Of a DNA stretch of 64,000 nucleotides, positions 44,417 through 53,387 are shown piece after piece. The first letter of the stretch is position 1, and the number at the start of each line of letters is the position of its first letter. Below the pieces are notes generated by a model. The model ran no database searches and was not told the DNA's origin. It was given only the letters and a program-made list of their open reading frames with translations. This stretch comes from Pedobacter sp. Hv1 (GTDB lineage Bacteria > Bacteroidota > Bacteroidia > Sphingobacteriales > Sphingobacteriaceae): positions 434,001 to 498,000 of the forward strand of contig NZ_LLWP01000005.1 of assembly GCF_001412215.1 (NCBI RefSeq). The letters are read 5' to 3'. The translations under genes and the position numbers were made by a program.

Positions 44417-45898
44417 ATGCAAGCAAAAACACTAGGCGAATTAAAAGCCACCAATTATACCTCATTAAGTGTTAAAGACGAACTGAGAAAAAACCTGATC
44501 AAACAACTCCAAAATAAAGAAGCTGGTTTTGAAGGAATATTGGGTTATGAAGAAACCGTAATTCCGGAATTGCAAACGGCTATTTTATCTCGTCATAATA
44601 TATTATTACTCGGTTTACGTGGGCAGGCCAAAACCAAAATTGCCCGTTTATTGGTTAATTTATTAGACGAATATATTCCTTATGTGGCAGGTAGTGAGAT
44701 TTTTGACGACCCGTTGAATCCGATTTCATGGTTTGCCAAAAATGAGATCAAAGAGAAAGGTGATGAAACCCCAATTCTTTGGCAACACCGCAGCGACCGT
44801 TATACCGAAAAGCTGGCTACCCCCGATGTTACCGTTGCCGATCTGATTGGCGACGTTGACCCGATTAAAGCGGCTACCTTAAAATTAACCTATAACGACG
44901 AACGTGTAATTCACTTTGGTTTAATTCCAAGAGCACACCGCAGCATTTTTGTAATTAACGAGCTACCCGATTTACAGGCTAGAATACAAGTTGCTTTGTT
45001 TAACATGTTGCAAGAAAAGGATATCCAAATTCGTGGTTTTAAATTGCGTTTGCCTTTAGATGTCCAATTTGTATTTACGGCAAATCCTGAAGATTATACT
45101 AATCGTGGCAGCATTGTTACGCCTTTAAAAGACAGGATCGAAAGTCAGATCTTAACCCATTACCCTCGAACAATTGAAATTTCTAGAAAGATTACTTTCC
45201 AAGAGGCTAAATTAACCGAATCGCAGCGTTTGATCGAAGCCGATGGATTGGTGAAAGATCTTATTGAACAAGTAGCCTTTGAGGCACGAAAAAGTGAGTT
45301 TATTGACCAAAAATCTGGAGTTTCAGCTCGTTTAACCATTTCAGCTTACGAAAACCTGATCAGCAATGCAGAGCGACGCATGTTGATCAATGGTGAAGAA
45401 TCTACTTTTGTTCGATTGGCAGATCTTAGTGGCATTATCCCTGCAGTTACGGGAAAAATAGAATTGGTGTACGAAGGAGAGTTAGAAGGTCCGGCTAAGG
45501 TAGCCCATACCTTGATTGGTAAAGCCGTAAAACATTTATTTGCCCGTTATTTCCCAGATCCAGAAAGAGCTAAGAAAAGCAAAACAGCTAATCCATATAC
45601 CAAAATAACCGAATGGTTTACCGAAGGCAATACCATTGAAATTGCAGACGATTTAACGGTTAAGCAATATCAAAAAGAATTGATGGCTGTAGATGGTTTG
45701 CATGAACTTGTTCAACAGTTCCATCCTAAACTAAGCGAAAACCAAACCTTGTTAATGATGGAGTTTGTGTTACACGGTTTGGCCGAATTTTCTCAGGTAA
45801 GCAAAAACTATTTGAATGGTGGTTTTGGTTTTGCTGATATGTTTGAAAGTCTATTCAATGCAGACCTTACAGATGATGAAGAAGACGATTTCAACTAA
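44417..45898 (+). CDS. MoxR/magnesium-chelatase-like AAA+ ATPase
   Basis: 493 residues. The Walker A is GLRGQAKT (66-73), a GxxGxxKT form. The Walker B is SIFVINELPDL, with Asn181-Glu182 in place of the usual Asp-Glu. Sensor 1 is FTANPEDYTNRG and the arginine finger region is PLKDRIESQI. The C-terminal part (about 280-490) is helical and unusual. I recall this NELPDL form as conserved in one large subgroup, so it may be normal for the family rather than a defect. Partner of the VWA gene upstream; followed by the metallophosphoesterase gene at 72 bases. Confidence 0.88.
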   Translation: MQAKTLGELKATNYTSLSVKDELRKNLIKQLQNKEAGFEGILGYEETVIPELQTAILSRHNILLLGLRGQAKTKIARLLVNLLDEYIPYVAGSEIFDDPLNPISWFAKNEIKEKGDETPILWQHRSDRYTEKLATPDVTVADLIGDVDPIKAATLKLTYNDERVIHFGLIPRAHRSIFVINELPDLQARIQVALFNMLQEKDIQIRGFKLRLPLDVQFVFTANPEDYTNRGSIVTPLKDRIESQILTHYPRTIEISRKITFQEAKLTESQRLIEADGLVKDLIEQVAFEARKSEFIDQKSGVSARLTISAYENLISNAERRMLINGEESTFVRLADLSGIIPAVTGKIELVYEGELEGPAKVAHTLIGKAVKHLFARYFPDPERAKKSKTANPYTKITEWFTEGNTIEIADDLTVKQYQKELMAVDGLHELVQQFHPKLSENQTLLMMEFVLHGLAEFSQVSKNYLNGGFGFADMFESLFNADLTDDEEDDFN

Positions 45899-45970
45899 TT
45901 TATTGTAACTAAACCCGTTTTTATCATCTAATTGATATACACCTAGATTTATTTATTGCCTTTATAATCC

Positions 45971-47224
45971 ATGAGACCATATTTTCTGATCGTACTTTGC
46001 TTTGTCGTTTTACTACTTGATTTTTATTGCTACAAAGCAATTGTAAGTGTCTTCAAAAAATGGTCGCCCAAAACAAAAAGAAATTTCACCATTGTTTGGT
46101 GGACAATTAATATTTTGTTGATTATCGGTGTATTTGCTGCTATTTTTCTCAATTTGTTTTTAACAGCAAGGGCAGTAATCCTTGTGGCCTTCTTCTTATT
46201 AACCGTAGGCAAATTCTTTATGTTGCCTTTCCTTTTAATTGATGATTTGAGACGAGGCCTGTTAAAAATTGTAAAGCTGGCCCAAAAAGAAAAACCTGCT
46301 CCTGTTGAAAATGAACCTGCTGTTGGCGAACCAATTAGTCGTTCTTCATTTTTGGTTAAAGCCGGATTGGTAGCAGCAGCAGTTCCCTTAAGTTCTTTAA
46401 GTTGGGGTATTGTTTCTGGGGCATACGACTATCAGATTAACCGCAGAAAATTGATTTTACCAAATCTACCCGCTGCTTTCGATGGAATTACCTTAGGACA
46501 GATTTCTGATGTACACTCTGGTAGTTTTTACAATCAAAAAGCAGTAAAGGGTGGTGTAGAAATGTTATTGGCCGAAAAACCAGATTTGATCTTTTTTACA
46601 GGTGATTTGGTAAATAATCTGGCCAACGAAATGCGTGATTACCAAGACATATTTGCAAAAGTAAAAGCACCATTAGGTGTTTACTCTGTTTTGGGTAACC
46701 ACGATTATGGCGATTATCATTTTGGTAGAGAAAGTTCGCCAGCGAAAGTTAAAAACCTACAAGACTTAATTGCTACACACAAAGTAATGGGATGGGACCT
46801 TTTAATGAACCAGCACCGCAGGTTAAAAGTGGGTGGAGAAGAAATAGGCATTTTAGGAATTGAAAACTGGGGAATGGGTCGTTTTCCTAAATATGGCAAA
46901 ATGGAATTGGCCACCAAAGACACTGATGATTTGCCTGTAAAACTATTGTTATCTCATGACCCATCTCATTGGCGAGGAGAGGTTTTAGAGAAATATCCGC
47001 AAATAGATGCCATGTTTAGTGGCCATACACACGGTATGCAGTTTGGCGTAAGGTTAAAAGAGTTTCAATGGAGCCCGGTTCAATACATTTATAAAGAATG
47101 GGCAGGATTGTATAAAGAAAAGCAACAACAGCTCTATGTAAATGTTGGTTATGGCTTTTTAGGCTATCCAGGGCGTGTAGGAATTTTACCAGAAATTACG
47201 ATATTTACGCTAAGCAGAGGTTAG
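45971..47224 (+). CDS. Membrane-anchored metallophosphoesterase
   Basis: 417 residues. Three to four N-terminal helices (about 3-22, 38-60, 65-90) and a further hydrophobic stretch (about 130-150) precede a calcineurin-like phosphoesterase domain from about 165. All metal ligands are seen: DVHSG, FFTGDLVN, VLGNHDYGDYHFG, LLSHDPSHW and FSGHTHGMQFG. It resembles the YkuE group of exported or membrane phosphoesterases. Substrate unknown. Its stop is followed by the largest heptad array of the window. Confidence 0.9.
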   Translation: MRPYFLIVLCFVVLLLDFYCYKAIVSVFKKWSPKTKRNFTIVWWTINILLIIGVFAAIFLNLFLTARAVILVAFFLLTVGKFFMLPFLLIDDLRRGLLKIVKLAQKEKPAPVENEPAVGEPISRSSFLVKAGLVAAAVPLSSLSWGIVSGAYDYQINRRKLILPNLPAAFDGITLGQISDVHSGSFYNQKAVKGGVEMLLAEKPDLIFFTGDLVNNLANEMRDYQDIFAKVKAPLGVYSVLGNHDYGDYHFGRESSPAKVKNLQDLIATHKVMGWDLLMNQHRRLKVGGEEIGILGIENWGMGRFPKYGKMELATKDTDDLPVKLLLSHDPSHWRGEVLEKYPQIDAMFSGHTHGMQFGVRLKEFQWSPVQYIYKEWAGLYKEKQQQLYVNVGYGFLGYPGRVGILPEITIFTLSRG

Positions 47225-47230
47225 GGTTTG

Positions 47231-47566
47231 GGAGAATAGGAAATAGGGAATAGTTTACTTTGCCAATGAACAAATGAAAATAGAGAATAGGGAATAGATT
47301 ACTTTAGCAATAAACAAATGACACCACTGAGCCAATAAAGTAAATCGAAGAGGTAAAATGGAAAATGGAACCCGAGTTAAAGGTTGAAAGTGTAAAGTAG
47401 AAAGTTATGGGTTGTGGGTTACAAGTTGCAGGCTAAAGGTTTAAATCTGCTACCCTTAACTTCGGACTTTCTAACTAATGAACAAATCACCACTGAACTA
47501 ATTAACCACCCTGTCTTTATACTTTGTACTAAGTACTTTATACTAATGAACCAATGAACTAACAAA
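47231..47566. repeat. Composite heptad array filling the gap before the UbiA-like gene
   Basis: About 335 bases built of 7-bp words of several families in succession: GGAGAAT/AGGGAAT, CAATGAA/CAAATGA, AAAGGTT/GAAAGTT, GTGGGTT/ATGGGTT, ACAAGTT/GCAGGCT, then TTAACTT, TGAACAA, CACCACT, GTACTTT and ATGAACC words up to the next start. Phase drifts in places. No ORF or strong terminator is seen, so this is the content of the intergenic region. Confidence 0.65.
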
Positions 47567-47568
47567 GA

Positions 47569-48465
47569 ATGATTAAAAAAGCACTCTTCTCTATTTTAGA
47601 TTTTCTGCTTTTTAGCAATCTCTTCATTGCCGTTTGTGCCGTAGCGCAAGGTTTAGTTACTTATTATTTATTAAAAGTTCCTGCAGATAAATCTGTACTT
47701 GCCTTTTTATTCTTTTCAACACTACTGATCTACAACTTGAGCATGTTGCTGGCCAAGCCAAAAGATCCACAAAAATCGCCATTTAAAAGAGTGCGATGGA
47801 TCTTTGCCCACGATCGGCTGATTATTTCGATTACGCTCATCTCTGCACTTTGTATTATTCCACTAGGCTTATTGTACCTGAGCTTTCAAGCTAAACTTTT
47901 AATGGGTTTTGTTGGTTTAATTGCCCTTGCCTATAATTTCCCTTTTTTAAGTATCAATCAGAAAAAGATTGGGTTAAGAAACCTACCAGGCATTAAACTA
48001 TTTTTAATTGCTTTAGTTTGGTCGGTAAGCTGTGTACTTTTGCCTATTGTAGAACTAGAACACAATTATGGCATATCGGTAACCTTACTGGAAACCCTTT
48101 TATTGGTTGCCAAACGCTTTTTGTTCATTTGTGCCATTACCATTCCTTTTGATATCCGAGATCTTTTTCAAGACAAACTTTACGAGCTTAAAACTATCCC
48201 AGTGATATTGGGAGAGAAAAAAGCATGGATTTTTTGTCAAGGTTTATTGGTCATTTACCTGATCCTACTTGTTCTTTTCACCAAAGAATTTAACCTCGAT
48301 GTGATCGGTTTGGCCTTAACCATATTTCTAACTGGCTGGCTCATCTTTAAATCTAACCTGAAAAGGAACGAATATTATTATTTCTTCTTTTTAGATGGCA
48401 CGATGATCTTACAGTGTGTAATCTTAGCGATTTGCCATTTCATGAGCACTTCTTTATTAGTTTAA
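47569..48465 (+). CDS. UbiA-like prenyltransferase family membrane protein
   Basis: 298 residues with about eight hydrophobic helices. The second UbiA motif is clear (CAITIPFDIRDLFQDKLYELKTIPVILGE, DxxRDxxxD). The first (NDxxDxxxD) is not: the equivalent region near 52-65 reads YNLSMLLAKPKDPQKSP. The end overlaps the convergent GH31 gene by nine bases. Prenyl transfer may therefore be altered or lost; an alternative is a divergent UbiA such as those making quinones or haem O. No quinone genes adjoin it. Confidence 0.7.
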   Translation: MIKKALFSILDFLLFSNLFIAVCAVAQGLVTYYLLKVPADKSVLAFLFFSTLLIYNLSMLLAKPKDPQKSPFKRVRWIFAHDRLIISITLISALCIIPLGLLYLSFQAKLLMGFVGLIALAYNFPFLSINQKKIGLRNLPGIKLFLIALVWSVSCVLLPIVELEHNYGISVTLLETLLLVAKRFLFICAITIPFDIRDLFQDKLYELKTIPVILGEKKAWIFCQGLLVIYLILLVLFTKEFNLDVIGLALTIFLTGWLIFKSNLKRNEYYYFFFLDGTMILQCVILAICHFMSTSLLV

Positions 48466-50952
48466 GTTCAAATCCCTCATGGTAATGTTTACAGGTTTTC
48501 CATCCCATTGGATATGGATTTTAAGTGTTGCAGTTGTTGCATCATAAAAATAAAAATTTGAGGCACTGAGTAACACCTGATCTGAACTGGCTTTACGCAA
48601 CTTAACCGTTCCATTAAGCAATGCAGATGGCATTTTCTTTACTCTAGGAATTTCGATAAATACATCACGTTGTTTTGGAGCACCTACAAATGTTCCTGTT
48701 TTTTCGAGCTTTAACACATGTGTGCTGTTACTGTTGCTAGCTTTGAAAGTAAGCAGTTCAAACTCTCCTTTTTGGTCTGCATTTGCTGTTTTACCATCGT
48801 CCATATACATGTTAAATGCACTACTTTTTACTTCTTCAGCTGCATAATATTTCAGAATTAAGGTAGTGGCATTGTAACCATCGGTATTGGGCATGGTATT
48901 GGCCATTGGAATAATACTACCAGCCTTTGCAAAAACGGGCATTGAGGTAAGTGGGGCTTGAACCATTGCTGTACCCATATAAGTCCGATCATCACGAGTA
49001 TCTATCCACTTGCCAGCAGGAAAAACAACCTTACGTTTTGTTGCTCCTTTTTCTAACACTGGTGCTACCAGCATATTTGCACCCCATAGGTATTCATCAT
49101 CTACATTCTTCAAGGCTTTGTTTTGGATATCGAAATAGTTAACTGGCAAAACCAATGGCCTTGCGGTTTTTGTATTTAACCAAGTTAAAGAATAGTTGTA
49201 GGGCAAATAACGATACCTCAGGTTCAAATATTCTTTAATGATATCTTTTGTGCTTTCATCCCAGAAAACTGGCTCTGGATAAGCAATATGATCTGTAGCA
49301 GTAGTTTTTACTGCTGTACCCACTGCACCAGGATCAGACGAGGCAATTTTAACATCGGCATGTGCCCTGATAATGGGTAAAAAGCTAGCAAATTGCAGCC
49401 ACCTAATGTACAATTCAGGTTCTTTCTCTCCTCCGGTAAAACCTCCAGCATCTGGATGCATGTATCCAATGCCACTCATGCCCATTCCTGTAATTAGGGG
49501 GATTTGGATTTTCATGGCTTCCCAAGTTCTAGACACATCGCCACTCCAGGTAAAAGTAGCATAGCGCTGCATGCCTGCACCACCAGAACGAGTCAGATTA
49601 AAAACACGCTCTTTCGGAAAATCCTTTTGATAATTTTCATAGATCAACTTGTTCCAGGTTAAAGGATAGATGTTATGGATTTGTCTTTCGCTACCCAAAA
49701 CAAATTGCATGCTATCTGAGTGCATTTCTGGCTCTCCTAAATCTGTCCAGAAACCGGCTACTCCTTCTTTAATCCGAGCTTTATAATTGTTCCATAAATA
49801 TTGCTGGGTTTCTGGTTTAAAAACATCTAACAATGAGGCTGGACCAGCCCAGAACTTTTTCAATACATAAGGATACTCATTTATACCCCCCGCAAATAAT
49901 TTAGCCTGAGCTGAACTTTGGTAATTGGTAGACTTTAGGGTTGCAAAGGTTTGGGTAATTGGAATGGTCTTGATCCCCATCTTTCTTAAATCTGCCATCA
50001 TTTTAGGGGCATTGGGAAATGTTTTTTTATACCAGTCCATATTTCCGATCCCAGAAATATCATCGGCATACCAATAAAGATCCAAAATCATGGCATCAAT
50101 TGGAAAGCCTTCTTCCTTTGTCATTTTAGCTACTTCCATCATCTCCTGTTCACTTCGGTAACCAAAACGAGATTGCATAAAACCTAAAATCCACATGGGC
50201 GGCAAGGGTTGCTTACCAGTAAGCTTGGTATAGTTATTTAAAATCTCATCATAATTATTGCCTGCCACTACAAAATATGAGGCTACCCCCACATTGGTTT
50301 GGTAATTGATTACATCTGTTTTTGTTTTGCCTAAATCGAAGGTGCCAGAACCATAATTATCAAAATAAACGCCATAATGTTTATTGGTTACAAAAAACGG
50401 TACTGAGATATTCAGGTTTTTTTCGCCCGCGGTATAACCATAATGCGCTTGGTGGTAATTTTCTAATAATTCTCCTTTTCTGTTGGCCTTTAAGGCATGA
50501 GAGCCTAAACCATAAATACTTTGGGTACTGTCTATTTTAAAATTAAGCTCTTTTTTATCGTCACTTACCGAAACGTAGTTGGTATTCTGCAGCAGTCTTT
50601 CCTTCCCATTTAAGTAGAAAGTGATGGCAAGCGTTTTCTTATTAATTTTAGCACTTAAAGCAGTAGAGCTTAACCAAATTTCGTTGGCATTTTGTTTTAA
50701 AGTGGTTTTTACGCTATCAGGCGTAGCAATTAAAGTATAAGGAATATCGTATTTGATTTCGTTGCCGAAGTAGGCCACCCTAAATACCTGTTTGGTAAAG
50801 GGCGTAATTTCTATGTGGCCTTTTTCTCCTTTGATCTGTAATTTTTTACCATCGTAGCTATGTTTTTGGTATTGGCCAATGGTGGTTTGTTGGGCAAAGA
50901 TGGCTTGCGAAAAACCTAGAAAAAAAAGGGCATAAAAAATCCTGAACTTCAT
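48457..50952 (-). CDS. Secreted GH31 alpha-glucosidase
   Basis: 831 residues from the ATG at 50950-50952, where a signal peptide begins (MKFRIFYALFFLGFSQAIFA). An upstream in-frame ATG at 50988 is less likely. Family 31 glycoside hydrolase: N-terminal beta domain (25-225), then the (beta/alpha)8 barrel with WILGFMQSRFGYR and AMILDLYWYADD. The nucleophile is Asp404 in FWTDLGEPEMHSD and the acid/base Asp472 in ATFTWSGDVSRTW. C-terminal beta domains to the end. It is probably periplasmic and cleaves alpha-linked glucosides. Monocistronic. Confidence 0.93.
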   Translation of the reverse strand: MKFRIFYALFFLGFSQAIFAQQTTIGQYQKHSYDGKKLQIKGEKGHIEITPFTKQVFRVAYFGNEIKYDIPYTLIATPDSVKTTLKQNANEIWLSSTALSAKINKKTLAITFYLNGKERLLQNTNYVSVSDDKKELNFKIDSTQSIYGLGSHALKANRKGELLENYHQAHYGYTAGEKNLNISVPFFVTNKHYGVYFDNYGSGTFDLGKTKTDVINYQTNVGVASYFVVAGNNYDEILNNYTKLTGKQPLPPMWILGFMQSRFGYRSEQEMMEVAKMTKEEGFPIDAMILDLYWYADDISGIGNMDWYKKTFPNAPKMMADLRKMGIKTIPITQTFATLKSTNYQSSAQAKLFAGGINEYPYVLKKFWAGPASLLDVFKPETQQYLWNNYKARIKEGVAGFWTDLGEPEMHSDSMQFVLGSERQIHNIYPLTWNKLIYENYQKDFPKERVFNLTRSGGAGMQRYATFTWSGDVSRTWEAMKIQIPLITGMGMSGIGYMHPDAGGFTGGEKEPELYIRWLQFASFLPIIRAHADVKIASSDPGAVGTAVKTTATDHIAYPEPVFWDESTKDIIKEYLNLRYRYLPYNYSLTWLNTKTARPLVLPVNYFDIQNKALKNVDDEYLWGANMLVAPVLEKGATKRKVVFPAGKWIDTRDDRTYMGTAMVQAPLTSMPVFAKAGSIIPMANTMPNTDGYNATTLILKYYAAEEVKSSAFNMYMDDGKTANADQKGEFELLTFKASNSNSTHVLKLEKTGTFVGAPKQRDVFIEIPRVKKMPSALLNGTVKLRKASSDQVLLSASNFYFYDATTATLKIHIQWDGKPVNITMRDLNLN

Positions 50953-51009
50953 ATCATTAAAATTTGAGTGGAAAACTACAAAAATCAAATAAGAAATTCA
51001 GGAGAAATA

Positions 51010-51699
51010 TTATCCCGCGTTAAAGCGGTAACCTACACCACGTACGGTTTGTAGCAGTTGTGGATTATCTGGGTTAAGCTCGATTTTTTTACGCAACCTT
51101 ACAATGTGCATATCCAAAGTACGGGTATTCACATCAGAGTTATAGCCCCAAACTACCAGCATCAGCTCATCGCGGTTAATGACTTTATTTGGGTTACGCA
51201 AAAAGTACAATAAGATTCTATTTTCTAAAATCGTCAATTCGATTTTTTTGCCATCTCTAAATAAGGTATGGATATTTGGGTGATGTTCCATGTTTCCAAA
51301 ACGGTGAATTTCAGAGCGGTCGTTGTTTAACAAGAACTTCGCTTTGCTATCTAACATCGCTACCAAAACATCCATGTTAAAAGGTTTGGTTACATAGTCT
51401 GATGCACCAAAATTATAGGCATCGATCTTATCTACATCTTGTGCCTTGGCGGTCATCATAATCACTAAGCCTTCATATCCATTTTTTCGCACTTCTTCGC
51501 AAACATCGGCACCTTCTTTGCCTGGCAACATCCAATCTAACAACACCATATCTGGTTTTTCAGACATGATGGTATCTACTGCAGTTAACCCATCGCCACT
51601 TTCCAGTACTTGATATCCCTCTGCCTGTAAACGATGAACTACTAAAAAACGTAGGTTTTCATCATCCTCAACTATCAGTATTTTAATTCCTTTAGACAT
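51010..51699 (-). CDS. OmpR-family response regulator
   Basis: 229 residues. Receiver domain: acidic pocket EDD near 11-13, phosphoacceptor Asp55 in VLLDWMLPGKEG, and the switch Lys in YVTKPFNMDVLVAML. The winged-helix DNA-binding domain (about 130-228) has NPNKVINRDELMLVVWGYNSDVNTRTLDMHIVRLRKKIE and VRGVGYRF. It begins five bases after the kinase stop, last gene of a three-gene operon with the S9-like lipoprotein. Target promoters are not visible. Confidence 0.95.
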   Translation of the reverse strand: MSKGIKILIVEDDENLRFLVVHRLQAEGYQVLESGDGLTAVDTIMSEKPDMVLLDWMLPGKEGADVCEEVRKNGYEGLVIMMTAKAQDVDKIDAYNFGASDYVTKPFNMDVLVAMLDSKAKFLLNNDRSEIHRFGNMEHHPNIHTLFRDGKKIELTILENRILLYFLRNPNKVINRDELMLVVWGYNSDVNTRTLDMHIVRLRKKIELNPDNPQLLQTVRGVGYRFNAG

Positions 51700-51704
51700 C
51701 TCTT

Positions 51705-53375
51705 TTAATTATTATATGGTAGTACAATTTTAAATTCTGTTCCTTTATCTACAACACTTTTAACAGATATTTCGCCGTTCATAAAGTTAACTAGTTCTTT
51801 ACAGAAAGCCAAACCCAAACCTACACTTCCATTTTGGTTATATCGGTTTTGAACACGGTAAAACTTTTTAAAGATATTATTTATTTCTGATGATGGAATA
51901 CCTATTCCCGCATCTTTAAATCTGAGCACCACCTTATCTTTAATTAAGCGGGCACTGATATGAAGCTTTTTATGGTTTGGTGAAGAATATTTATAAGCGT
52001 TCTCTGCCAAGTTATCGAATAAACTGCCCAATAAAACCGGATCGGTAATAAAGGTAGTAAACCCAGAGGTTTCATACGTAAAGTCAAAATCAGGGTGTTT
52101 CAGCTTGTGTACATCAATTGTACTTTCTATAAAATCATCAATATTAATTTCGTCCTGATTTAAGATAATGGCTTTGTTCTCTATCTGCGTAAAGGCCAAC
52201 AACTTATTCATCAAGCCATTCAGCTTATCGGCCTCTTCATCTAATATTTTACCGTAGAGCTGTTGTTCTCTGGCACTTAAACTTGCTGCGCTTTTAATGT
52301 TATTTCCCGCAATTTTAATCACGCTTACGGGTGTTTTAAACTCATGCGTTAGGTTGGTTACAAAATCGTACTGTAGCTTAAACATCTTATGGTTGATGTT
52401 CAGGTTTCTATAGATTAAAAAGGCGACCAACACCAATACGCCATAGAACAATAACAGTAAAGCGGCTATCGGCAAAAAGAAACTATAAATCTCTTTTTTA
52501 ACAAAAGATTTTGAGGAGATAAAGTAAAGCTTATAATCAGAGAATGGTCCACCTAAAGTAATCTCGCCCGTAATGTATTCTGATGAAGTATCAAGAGGGT
52601 CATAGGTAATGGGCTCTATCCTGATGTTTTGGTACAACAAAGGCCTGGTATTTTTGATCTTGATTTTACTGGGGTCCAGCTCAAAAGAAAGCATATCCTG
52701 CTGATAAACAGGATCTGAATCCAATTTATAGGCCACCATTCTTTTATAAACTTTTAAGAGTTCAAAACTTGGGATATTGAAGTAGTCTATCCGATTTGAG
52801 CGGATATTGGTAAAATTGCTAAACAAGCTTTCTTGACTGGGAGCTTTTGCAGTATCTAGTTTAGCCGCAAACTTCATCATCTTTAAAGAGAGCTGATCAA
52901 AACCATCCCGATCCACATTATTCACAATATCGTTCTCTCCAAACAGTTTGATCGAATCTTTGGGTATGGTGCTGCCAAACTGATAAACATTCTTAAGCCC
53001 TACAGAACAATCGCCATAGTTGACCCCATTCTCTTCAAACTTGATGTTTTTTACCAAGGCATCATAAAAGACTACCTTAGAAACAAAAGGGTATTGCAGT
53101 AAGATTGTATCTACATATTTAGCGGCCGTAGCCGAATCTAAATAACCATTGTAATAAGAAATTACAGGCAATTTGTTTAAAAAGAAATCATTATAGGGTT
53201 TGATACTTTCTTCGAGCACATTGGCCTTGGCCGATACAAAATCGTTCTCGATATTCTTTTTACTAAAGTTAAATGCTAGAAAAAGAGAAATTACAAATAC
53301 TACGGAGATTAAGACAATAAAAGTTATTATCAGCGAAAAATTCTTACGATAACCACTATCCTTTTCTGAAACCAT
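51705..53375 (-). CDS. Sensor histidine kinase of the S9-like lipoprotein operon
   Basis: 556 residues. First helix at about 13-35, a large extracytoplasmic domain (36-295, no recognised fold), second helix at about 299-322 (FFLPIAALLLLFYGVLVLVAFLIY), then HisKA with THEFKTPVSVIK (His344) and HATPase_c with NLAENAYKYS, FKDAGIGIP and GSVGLGLAFCKELV. All catalytic boxes are present. It begins 12 bases after the S9-like lipoprotein's stop, so that protein is a plausible input partner. Confidence 0.93.
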   Translation of the reverse strand: MVSEKDSGYRKNFSLIITFIVLISVVFVISLFLAFNFSKKNIENDFVSAKANVLEESIKPYNDFFLNKLPVISYYNGYLDSATAAKYVDTILLQYPFVSKVVFYDALVKNIKFEENGVNYGDCSVGLKNVYQFGSTIPKDSIKLFGENDIVNNVDRDGFDQLSLKMMKFAAKLDTAKAPSQESLFSNFTNIRSNRIDYFNIPSFELLKVYKRMVAYKLDSDPVYQQDMLSFELDPSKIKIKNTRPLLYQNIRIEPITYDPLDTSSEYITGEITLGGPFSDYKLYFISSKSFVKKEIYSFFLPIAALLLLFYGVLVLVAFLIYRNLNINHKMFKLQYDFVTNLTHEFKTPVSVIKIAGNNIKSAASLSAREQQLYGKILDEEADKLNGLMNKLLAFTQIENKAIILNQDEINIDDFIESTIDVHKLKHPDFDFTYETSGFTTFITDPVLLGSLFDNLAENAYKYSSPNHKKLHISARLIKDKVVLRFKDAGIGIPSSEINNIFKKFYRVQNRYNQNGSVGLGLAFCKELVNFMNGEISVKSVVDKGTEFKIVLPYNN

Positions 53376-53387
53376 TTGATCAACAGG

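Noticed and set aside
44417..45898. Defective AAA ATPase as a pseudogene
   Set aside because: The frame is intact, all other motor motifs are present, and NELPDL is probably the subfamily norm.
47231..47566. CRISPR-like repeat array
   Set aside because: Units are 7 bp, contiguous and degenerate, without spacers or cas genes.
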